From assembly GCA_030550695.1 (NCBI GenBank), contig JAUQOX010000202.1, forward strand, positions 1 to 5,413: a DNA stretch of 5,413 nucleotides, written 5' to 3'. Numbering within the stretch: the stretch's first letter is position 1; each line of letters starts with the position of its first letter. Both the position numbers and the translations under genes were made by a program. Origin of the DNA: Gemmatimonadota bacterium. Its GTDB lineage: Bacteria > Gemmatimonadota > Gemmatimonadetes > Longimicrobiales > Gaopeijiaceae. Positions 1 through 5,306 of this stretch are shown here, in pieces. The notes below the pieces were generated by a model. The model saw only the letters and a list, made by a program, of their open reading frames with translations. It was not told the origin of the DNA and did no database searches.

Positions 1-20
1 TGAGGAGGCATGACCCCGCC

Positions 21-2081
21 ATGAGTCGTTTCCGGCTCGAATCCTCCCACCGTCCGAAGGGAGATCAACCCAAAGCCATTGCAGAGCTTTCTGCCGGCCT
101 TGCCCGGGGGGAGCGGTACCAGGTACTTCTGGGCGCCACCGGAACGGGAAAGACCTTCACCATCGCCCACGTCATTGCTGCCCATGGCCGGCCCACCCTG
201 GTCATGAGCCACAACAAGACCTTGGCGGCGCAGCTGTACGGGGAATTGAAGGCCCTTTTTCCCCACAACGCGGTGGAGTACTTCATTTCCTACTACGACT
301 ATTACCAACCCGAGGCCTACGTACCCGCCACCGACACGTACATCGAGAAGGATGCCACCATCAACGAGGATATCGAGCGGCTGAGACTACGGGCCACCTC
401 GGCCTTGATGGAACGGGAAGACGTAATCATCGTGGCCTCGGTCTCCGCTATCTACGGTTTGGGAAATCCGAGGGATTACCGGAACCTGATGCTCCATGTC
501 CGCCTCGGCGAGCAGAAGAGCCGTCGGGAAATCTTGAAAGGGCTCGTGGACATCCAGTACAAGCGCAACGACCTGGACTTCCAGAGGGGTACTTTTCGGG
601 TCCGGGGAGACACCGTGGAGGTGTTCCCCGCCTACGACGAGCAAGCCGTTCGCATCGAGCTCTGGGGCGATGAAGTCGAGCGGATTACCCGCTTCGATCC
701 CTTGACGGGCGAGATCATTGCCCGCTTGGACCGGACCGCCATCTATCCGGCGAGTCATTACGTGACACCTCGAAGCACCATCGAAGCGATCGTTCCCGAA
801 ATCCGGCGGGAGTTGGCGGAAAGGGTGGAATGGTTTCTGGCGAGGGGGCGTCTGCTGGAGGCTCAGAGGTTGGAGCAGAGGACGAACCTCGATCTGGAGA
901 TGATGCTCGAGGTAGGGACCTGCCCGGGGATCGAAAACTATTCCCGTTATACCAGCGGGCGTCTGCCCGGCGAGCGCCCAGCCTGTCTGCTGGACTATTT
1001 CCCCGAGGATTTCCTGGTGGTGGTGGATGAATCCCATGTGACCCTGCCGCAGATCCAAGGGATGTACCGAGGAGACCGTTCTCGCAAGGAAGTCCTCGTA
1101 GAACATGGCTTTCGCCTGCCCAGCGCCCTGGACAACCGGCCCCTGACTTTCGAAGAGTGGGAAAGCCTGCTGCACCAGGTGATCTTCGTAAGTGCCACGC
1201 CCGGGGAGTGGGAGATCCGGAGGGCGGGTGGAGTGGTGGTGGAGCAGATCATCCGACCGACGGGGTTGGTGGATCCCGAGGTGGAAGTGCGCCCGGTGGC
1301 GGGACAGGTGGACGATCTGCTGGCGGAGATACGGGAAAGGACGGGAAGGGGGGAGCGGGTGCTGGTGACTACCCTGACCAAGCGGATGGCCGAAGAACTT
1401 GCGGAGTATCTGGCCAGGGTCGGGGTAAGGGTCCGCTACATGCATTCGGAGGTGGACGCCATCGAACGGATGGAAATCCTCCGAGCCCTCCGCCTTGGCA
1501 AGATCGAGGTGTTGGTGGGTATCAATCTCTTGCGGGAAGGATTGGACCTTCCGGAAGTATCCCTGGTGGCTATTCTGGATGCCGACAAGGAAGGATTCCT
1601 CCGCGACGCCCGTTCCCTGATTCAGACCATCGGCAGGGCGGCCCGCAATGTCAGGGGAAAGGCCATCCTCTACGCCGACGTAATCACCGGTTCCATGAAG
1701 ACTTGCCTGGAAGAAACGCATCGTCGGCGGCAGATTCAGCTCCGCTACAATGAGGAGCATGGGATTACGCCGGAAACCATCCGCAAGAGCGTTCAGGAAA
1801 TCGAATGGAGCACTCGGGTGGCCGATGCCCGAGGGCGGCCCGTCGCCCGGGTGGCCGAGGCAACACCCGCTTACGCGACCGAACTGGAGCGGGAGGAACT
1901 GATCAAGATCCTGGAAGAGGAGATGCGAAAAGCGGCCCAGAACCTCGATTTCGAGACGGCCGCCCTCTTGCGGGACCAGTTGTTCGAACTTCGGGCCGAA
2001 GGGGGGAGCGGACGGGGGAAGGGATTCGCGACATCGTCCTCTGCGGATAGGGTGTCCATTTCGGAGAGGAGGCGAAGGTGA
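21..2081 (+). CDS. uvrB: UvrB, excinuclease ABC subunit B
   Basis: UvrB is the DNA-loading, damage-verifying ATPase of cytoplasmic nucleotide excision repair. It receives DNA from UvrA and positions UvrC for dual incision. The 686-residue product has the full family layout. The Walker A GATGTGKT is at 38-45. The beta-hairpin that inserts between DNA strands is at 89-102 (ISYYDYYQPEAYVP), with all four tyrosines (91, 92, 94, 95) kept. The Walker B-type DESH is at 336-339, and SATPG is at 391-395. Helicase motifs V and VI appear as GINLLREGLDLPEVS (500-514) and QTIGRAARN (535-543). A UVR domain that contacts UvrC spans about 624-660 (AAQNLDFETAALLRDQL). Length is normal for the family; the last 25 residues are a low-complexity Gly/Ser/Arg tail. 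The ATG at 21 is preceded by AGGAGG at 3-8, a slightly long 12-nt spacing, but the N-terminus matches the family start. The stop overlaps the next start. No LexA-like operator is visible, though the upstream promoter region lies outside the window. Confidence 0.98.
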   Translation: MSRFRLESSHRPKGDQPKAIAELSAGLARGERYQVLLGATGTGKTFTIAHVIAAHGRPTLVMSHNKTLAAQLYGELKALFPHNAVEYFISYYDYYQPEAYVPATDTYIEKDATINEDIERLRLRATSALMEREDVIIVASVSAIYGLGNPRDYRNLMLHVRLGEQKSRREILKGLVDIQYKRNDLDFQRGTFRVRGDTVEVFPAYDEQAVRIELWGDEVERITRFDPLTGEIIARLDRTAIYPASHYVTPRSTIEAIVPEIRRELAERVEWFLARGRLLEAQRLEQRTNLDLEMMLEVGTCPGIENYSRYTSGRLPGERPACLLDYFPEDFLVVVDESHVTLPQIQGMYRGDRSRKEVLVEHGFRLPSALDNRPLTFEEWESLLHQVIFVSATPGEWEIRRAGGVVVEQIIRPTGLVDPEVEVRPVAGQVDDLLAEIRERTGRGERVLVTTLTKRMAEELAEYLARVGVRVRYMHSEVDAIERMEILRALRLGKIEVLVGINLLREGLDLPEVSLVAILDADKEGFLRDARSLIQTIGRAARNVRGKAILYADVITGSMKTCLEETHRRRQIQLRYNEEHGITPETIRKSVQEIEWSTRVADARGRPVARVAEATPAYATELEREELIKILEEEMRKAAQNLDFETAALLRDQLFELRAEGGSGRGKGFATSSSADRVSISERRRR
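2064..2081 (+). promoter_or_regulatory. Ribosome binding site and stop/start overlap joining uvrB to tsaE
   Basis: GAGAGGAGG at 2064-2072 lies 5 nt before a GTG start at 2078. The uvrB TGA (2079-2081) overlaps that GTG as GTGA. The strong Shine-Dalgarno fixes the GTG as the tsaE start. The arrangement suggests translational coupling: ribosomes finishing uvrB can re-initiate on tsaE. Confidence 0.85.
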
Positions 2082-2569
2082 GGGTGTTCCCCCTCCGGTT
2101 GAAGGAAGAAGAGCTCGTGCGATGGGGCCAACGGATCGGGAGGGAAGTGACCTGTCCGGTGTTTCTGGGGTTGGAGGGGCCGTTGGGTGCCGGCAAATCC
2201 GTGCTGGCACGGGCCATCGCCGCGGGTGCAGGGGTAGAAGGCCCTATCCCTTCCCCCACTTTCAATCTTGTATTCCGTTATCCGGCCCGGGACGGAATCG
2301 AGGTCGTGCACATGGATCTTTTCCGCCTGCAGGACCCCTCGGAACTCCGGGACCTGGGCTGGGACGAGTTGCTCGAAGGACCGGAACTCGTCTTGGTGGA
2401 ATGGCCCGAGAGGGCGGGATCCCTTCTCCCTCCCGACCGGTGGGAGATTGGGCTGAGGCGGGAGGAAGATGACCCGCTCTTGCGGGAAGTCCGGCAGCGG
2501 CGGGTGGGAAACCCGCCGCCTCTCCCCCCTCCCCCCCAGGCGTCGGCCGCGGACCGGGGAAGGTCCTGA
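2078..2569 (+). CDS. tsaE: TsaE, ATPase of the tRNA t6A37 threonylcarbamoyl transfer complex
   Basis: TsaE (YjeE family) is a small P-loop ATPase. It binds the TsaB-TsaD heterodimer and is needed for multiple turnover in making N6-threonylcarbamoyladenosine at A37 of tRNAs reading ANN codons. In the 163-residue product the Walker A GPLGAGKS is at 34-41 and the switch-like SPTF at 59-62. HMDLFRL (78-84) contains Asp80, and VEWPER (107-112) contains the family's Glu and Trp (108, 109). LGWDELL (93-99) is also typical of the family. The start is GTG, supported by a strong Shine-Dalgarno and the uvrB overlap. Family members are usually about 150-160 residues. Here the C-terminus ends in an atypical proline run (PPPLPPPP, 146-153) and a charged tail encoded by C6-T-C7, probably dispensable. 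tsaB starts 2 nt after the stop, as expected for genes whose products work together. Confidence 0.95.
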   Translation: MRVFPLRLKEEELVRWGQRIGREVTCPVFLGLEGPLGAGKSVLARAIAAGAGVEGPIPSPTFNLVFRYPARDGIEVVHMDLFRLQDPSELRDLGWDELLEGPELVLVEWPERAGSLLPPDRWEIGLRREEDDPLLREVRQRRVGNPPPLPPPPQASAADRGRS

Positions 2570-2571
2570 CG

Positions 2572-3294
2572 GTGGCCGGGGAGTGGTTCCTGGGTCTGGA
2601 AACCGCCGGCCCGGAGGGGTCCGCGGCCCTGGCCCTCCGCCGGAAGGGGGGCGGGGGAGGGGCGGGATGGGAGTGGGAGCGGTGGGTGGTGGGGTCGGTG
2701 GGAGTGGGTGGGGAGCAGGCCGCCGGTCTCGTCCCCTCGGTGGAGATCCTCCTCCGCGAAGCGGAGGTGTCTCTGGAGGACCTGGCAGGCATCGCGGTGG
2801 GGAGTGGGCCGGGCTCGTTCACCGGCCTCCGGGTGGCGGCGGCCACGGCCAAGGCGTGGGCCTGGTCTCTCGGGATTCCTCTGTACGCCGTGTCCTCCCT
2901 GGAAGGAGCGGCCCTGGTCGAGGCACGTGGGGAACCTCTCTGCGTCCTCTTCGATGCCAGGGGGGAGCGGCTCTATGCAGGGGCGTACCGGCGTCGGGGC
3001 AGGTCCTGGGAAACCCTCTTGCCGCCTACTGCCACGACCGTGGCGGAGGTGCTTCAGCTGGCCCTACCCCCCGAAACGGTGTTCGGCGGCGCCGGGGCCC
3101 TGCGGCACCGCGCTCGGATCGAGGGGGAGGGGTGGAGGGTGGTGGGGCCGCCGTTCGGCTTTCCCTCGGCCCTGGGCCTCCTTCGGAGGTTCGAACTGGA
3201 GCCCGTCCCCTCACCCGTCCCCACCCCCGGCCTGTGGGAGCCCGAATACCTGCGATCGTCGGTGGCCCGCCCGCTGTCGAGGGGAGAGAGCTAG
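2572..3294 (+). CDS. tsaB: TsaB, t6A biosynthesis dimerisation partner of TsaD
   Basis: TsaB is an ASKHA-fold, catalytically inactive paralogue of TsaD. It heterodimerises with TsaD and recruits TsaE for tRNA t6A37 synthesis. The 240-residue product shows the N-terminal LGLETAGPEGSAAL strand-turn (7-20), the hallmark GSGPGSFTGLRVA (77-89) and AVSSLEGAAL (106-115). It also has FDARGERLYAGAYR (127-140) and the C-terminal EPEYLR (223-228), all in family order. Length is within the TsaB range. The start is the GTG at 2572, 2 nt after tsaE; GGGGAAGG (2556-2563) is the likely ribosome binding site. Residues 23-49 (Gly-rich, then WEWERWVVGSV) are low complexity and encoded by a dense series of G runs. 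The His-Ser pair often found just before helix 'LLP..' appears as Gly-Glu (47-48). No tsaD is seen nearby. Confidence 0.93.
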   Translation: MAGEWFLGLETAGPEGSAALALRRKGGGGGAGWEWERWVVGSVGVGGEQAAGLVPSVEILLREAEVSLEDLAGIAVGSGPGSFTGLRVAAATAKAWAWSLGIPLYAVSSLEGAALVEARGEPLCVLFDARGERLYAGAYRRRGRSWETLLPPTATTVAEVLQLALPPETVFGGAGALRHRARIEGEGWRVVGPPFGFPSALGLLRRFELEPVPSPVPTPGLWEPEYLRSSVARPLSRGES

Positions 3295-3305
3295 GATTTC
3301 GTTCC

Positions 3306-3758
3306 ATGAAAGTTCGGCCGGCCGATTGGGCAGATGTGGAAAGCGTGGCCGCCATCGAGGGCCAGTCGTTTTCCAACCCCTGGAGGGCAGAGGATTTCCG
3401 CGCCCTCCTGGGTCGATGGGGTGCTCTGTTCCTGGTGGCGGAGGAACGGGGGGAGGTGGCGGGGTATGCCGTGGCCTGGTGGGTTCTGGAGGAAGGCGAG
3501 CTGGCCAACATTGCGGTCCGGGAACAGGATCGGGGGAAAGGGGTGGGGGCCGCCCTCTTGGATCGGGTCCTGGCGGAGCTTTTGGCAAGGGGCGTCCAGA
3601 GGGTCTACCTGGAGGTCCGGGTTTCCAACGAGCCGGCCATCCGGCTCTACCGCTCCCGGGGCTTCACCCGGGTGGGGGTCCGCCGGGGCTACTATCAGAA
3701 TCCCACCGAGGACGGCTGGGTCTTTTCTTTAGACCTCACGGGAGGGAAACAGCTGTAG
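3306..3758 (+). CDS. rimI: RimI-type ribosomal protein S18-alanine N-acetyltransferase (GNAT)
   Basis: RimI transfers acetyl from acetyl-CoA to the N-terminal alanine of ribosomal protein S18 and is commonly encoded next to tsaB. The product is 150 residues, close to the E. coli length of 148, and is a single GNAT domain. SFSNPW (21-26) is typical of RimI. LANIAV (67-72) leads into the acetyl-CoA loop motif QDRGKGVG (74-81). YLEVRVSNEPAIRLYRSRGF (101-120) carries Glu103 and Tyr115, at the same numbering as the proposed catalytic pair of enterobacterial RimI, plus the conserved Asn108. RRGYYQNPTEDG (126-137) is the usual C-terminal loop. The ATG at 3306 has AGGA (3293-3296), overlapping the tsaB stop, 9 nt upstream. 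The frame is open far upstream, but that part reads out of phase through tsaB and is not homologous. A general GNAT with another substrate is possible, but the context favours RimI. Confidence 0.93.
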   Translation: MKVRPADWADVESVAAIEGQSFSNPWRAEDFRALLGRWGALFLVAEERGEVAGYAVAWWVLEEGELANIAVREQDRGKGVGAALLDRVLAELLARGVQRVYLEVRVSNEPAIRLYRSRGFTRVGVRRGYYQNPTEDGWVFSLDLTGGKQL

Positions 3759-3805
3759 TCAAATAGAAAAAATTGGTTGACCGCCAAGCTCCGCCGGGGT
3801 ATGTT
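3759..3805 (+). promoter_or_regulatory. Candidate sigma70-type promoter for the LysM gene
   Basis: TTGACC at 3777-3782 matches 5 of 6 bases of the -35 consensus. It is followed by a 17-bp spacer and TATGTT (3800-3805), which matches 4 of 6 bases of the -10 consensus. The 18 bases just upstream (3759-3776) are strikingly A-rich for this GC-rich window and could act as an UP element. The predicted start would be near 3812, giving a leader of about 50 nt. The site follows the rimI stop and is the longest non-coding break up to this point. Confidence 0.55.
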
Positions 3806-3813
3806 GCAGAGGG

Positions 3814-3835
3814 AGGGCCTTCCTGATAAGGCCTT
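3814..3835 (+). other. 5'-UTR hairpin upstream of the LysM gene
   Basis: GGCCTT (3816-3821) pairs with AAGGCC (3828-3833) around the loop CCTGAT. Flanking A-U and G-U pairs extend the stem to 8 bp. It lies just downstream of the predicted transcription start and about 13 nt before the Shine-Dalgarno. It could stabilise the leader or attenuate upstream readthrough. The following TTGTATCTT is too poor in T for a confident intrinsic terminator. Confidence 0.4.
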
Positions 3836-3847
3836 GTATCTTCGGAA

Positions 3848-3863
3848 AAAGGAATACACCATG
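3848..3863 (+). promoter_or_regulatory. Ribosome binding site fixing the LysM protein start
   Basis: AAAGGA at 3848-3853 sits 7 nt before the ATG at 3861. That start places a hydrophobic signal sequence exactly at the N-terminus, whereas an in-frame TTG at 3777 overlaps the promoter -35 and lacks a convincing site. Confidence 0.7.
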
Positions 3864-5039
3864 CCTCGTCTCCGGCCGGCCTTGCTCCTGGTGGCCATTT
3901 TTCCTGGTTTGGCCCACGGCCAAGGTGCCCAAGGTTCCCCCCAGGCGACCCACGAGGTGGTCAAGGGGAACACCCTCTGGGGTCTGGCCGAGAGGTACCT
4001 CGGCAATCCGTTTCGCTGGCCCCTTTTGTACGAGGCCAACCGGGACCGCATCCGGGACCCCCATTGGATCTATCCGGGCCAGGTGTTGGTCATCCCTCCC
4101 CTCGAGGGCCTGGGGCCGGAGGCGGTGGTGACGGGGGTGGCGGTGGTCAGCCCGGAGCCGGCGGCTGTGCCCCTCCCTCGGGCTCCGGAAGCGGCGTCGG
4201 GACCCTGTCCTGGACCGAAGGAACGGTCCATCTTCTATGCCGGCTCTCATGAAGCGAAGGGGTGCGCGCTCGAGCTCCCCGGCCCGGAAGACCGGACCGC
4301 CTTCTACCCCAGCCGTGGCATCATGGGGGGTGGGGTCATGTCGTTGGAGGAGGCCCGCTGGCCCGCGGTCCCCCGCGGCCTGGTCTACAGCGCTCCTTGG
4401 TTGGACGATGGGGAGGGGGAAGCCCGACGGGTGGGGTCTGTCCATCGTCTGGCCGAGATTTCCCGGGAGCGTACGGACAGGAACCGGGTGGCCCCCTACG
4501 AAAAGGTTCACCTGAGGGCGGAAGAGGGGGGGGGCTTCCGGGTGGGGGACGTTCTCCAGACGTTTCGGCCTCTCCGCTTCCTGGAAGGGCTCGGGCGGGT
4601 GATGGTACCCACCGGAATCCTGACGGTGACCGGGGTGGAGGAGGGGGGGGCCACGGCCTGGCTCACCGGAGAATTCGATCGGGTGACCTTGGGGGACTTT
4701 GTCCGGCCGGTGCCCCCGTACGGGTTGGAACCGGGGGTGCACCCCATCGAGGTGCAGAGCAACGTGGTGGCCAGGGTTCTGGGGTTCCCCCAGGATCGGG
4801 AGATCCACGGCCTCGGAGCCTTTCTCTTTCTGGACGTGGGAGCGGCCGAGGGGATTTCCCCGGGGGACGAGTTCGTGGCTCGGGTGAACGAGGACCAGGG
4901 CTTCGGGGGTTCCGAAGCCGTGAGGGTCCAAGTGGTGAGGGTCCAGCAGGCCACCTCCACGGCTCGGGTGATCGCCTTGTCGGAGCCCATACTCAAGGTC
5001 GGGACCCGCCTCCGACTGGTGAGGAAGATGCCGTCCTAG
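3861..5039 (+). CDS. Exported LysM-domain protein with duplicated C-terminal beta-rich domain
   Basis: This is a 392-residue exported protein of unknown precise role. Residues 1-20 form a Sec signal peptide: basic start MPRLR, hydrophobic LLLVAIFPGLA, and AHG before the probable cut ahead of Gln21. One LysM lies at about 31-79 (VVKGNTLWGLAERYLG, then DPHWIYPGQVLVIP), which by family knowledge binds peptidoglycan glycan chains. A Pro/Ala/Val linker follows (80-115). Two short repeats come next, PGPKERSIFY (117-126) and PGPEDRTAFY (140-149). The only two cysteines, Cys116 and Cys135, flank the first repeat and could form a disulphide. The C-terminal half appears to hold two related units, about 214-283 and 319-388. 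Each has a 'G..xGD.' turn and a closing 'ATA/TAR' strand; the second resembles the small beta domains found at the ends of envelope and flagellar accessory proteins. No hydrolase motif or transmembrane helix beyond the signal is visible. The ATG at 3861 is chosen from its Shine-Dalgarno and signal peptide. The protein is probably envelope-associated. Confidence 0.88.
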   Translation: MPRLRPALLLVAIFPGLAHGQGAQGSPQATHEVVKGNTLWGLAERYLGNPFRWPLLYEANRDRIRDPHWIYPGQVLVIPPLEGLGPEAVVTGVAVVSPEPAAVPLPRAPEAASGPCPGPKERSIFYAGSHEAKGCALELPGPEDRTAFYPSRGIMGGGVMSLEEARWPAVPRGLVYSAPWLDDGEGEARRVGSVHRLAEISRERTDRNRVAPYEKVHLRAEEGGGFRVGDVLQTFRPLRFLEGLGRVMVPTGILTVTGVEEGGATAWLTGEFDRVTLGDFVRPVPPYGLEPGVHPIEVQSNVVARVLGFPQDREIHGLGAFLFLDVGAAEGISPGDEFVARVNEDQGFGGSEAVRVQVVRVQQATSTARVIALSEPILKVGTRLRLVRKMPS

Positions 5040-5159
5040 GCCTTCCTGGCGTCCCTGGCCCCTGGAGGCGGCATTGCCTTTCGGCCCGGCGACGGGGCGG
5101 AGGAGAGCGCGGGGGCGCCGGCAAGGGTTGGGGCTTTCCGTTGTGGTGCCGGGCCGTGT

Positions 5160-5200
5160 GAGGCTCCCTGGGCCCCGCCTCCCTCATCTCTTTCCTTTCC
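5160..5200 (+). terminator. Possible weak terminator after the LysM gene
   Basis: GAGGC (5160-5164) can pair with GCCTC (5177-5181) around a 12-nt loop. The stem is followed by a pyrimidine-rich tail (CTCATCTCTTTCCTTTCC). The short stem, long loop and C-interrupted T tract make this a poor intrinsic terminator. Rho-dependent ending in the C-rich tail is an alternative. Confidence 0.25.
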
Positions 5201-5244
5201 TCCCTTCAGGGCTACCGGCCCATTCCTTATCTTTGGGGCGGCTT

Positions 5245-5260
5245 GGCCACGGCCGTGGCC
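5245..5260. repeat. Perfect 16-bp palindrome GGCCACGGCCGTGGCC
   Basis: Every base pairs with its mirror position, with no spacer. It sits 46 nt before the epimerase ATG, where an operator for a dimeric regulator would be reasonable. With this base composition and no spacer, chance or a cruciform/restriction-site cluster is also possible. Confidence 0.6.
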
Positions 5261-5306
5261 TATGGGCCCACATTCCGCCACGGATGGACAGCGTCGGAGG
5301 TCCCCC

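Larger units (their letters stand above)
5040..5306. other. Intergenic region between LysM gene and epimerase gene
   Basis: These 267 nt have no recognisable protein family in any frame, although two + frames lack stops throughout. The stretch contains GC-rich hairpin potential at 5117-5181, a nearly pure pyrimidine tract (5178-5207) and a perfect 16-bp palindrome (5245-5260) followed by TGGGCCCA (5263-5270). No convincing -35/-10 pair was found; TTCAGG-17-TATCTT (5205-5233) is a weak candidate at best. I see no tRNA-like cloverleaf. Confidence 0.6.

Noticed and set aside
10..24. Five-codon ATG-to-TGA frame just before uvrB, ending in an ATGA overlap
   Set aside because: AGGAGG lies only 1 nt from this ATG, too close for initiation. 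It is probably chance or the tail of an upstream gene ending at 1-3 or 11-13.
387..2210. 607-codon open frame on the minus strand opposite uvrB
   Set aside because: It mirrors uvrB codons in GC-rich DNA, reads as low-complexity Pro/His/Arg-rich sequence without a family signature, and uvrB is unambiguous.
2469..3305. N-terminal extension of rimI through an open frame crossing tsaB
   Set aside because: The extension is Gly/Arg/Pro-rich and out of phase with tsaB, which has clear family motifs. RimI is complete from the ATG at 3306.
3777..3860. TTG start at 3777 giving the LysM protein 28 extra residues
   Set aside because: It would bury the signal peptide inside the protein, it coincides with the promoter -35, and the ATG at 3861 has a proper Shine-Dalgarno.
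3812..3860. Possible riboswitch in the LysM leader
   Set aside because: About 50 nt with a single hairpin is too short, and no known aptamer core (for example the c-di-GMP GEMM consensus) is seen.
4262..5161. 299-codon + frame overlapping the LysM gene
   Set aside because: Its Gly/Arg/Pro-rich composition is typical of a shadow frame, and it has no motif or ribosome binding site. It matters only as the frame reached by a G insertion.
5178..5210. Polypyrimidine tract followed by CAG, resembling a eukaryotic 3' splice site
   Set aside because: All genes are bacterial, with Shine-Dalgarno sites and operon spacing; the resemblance is coincidental.
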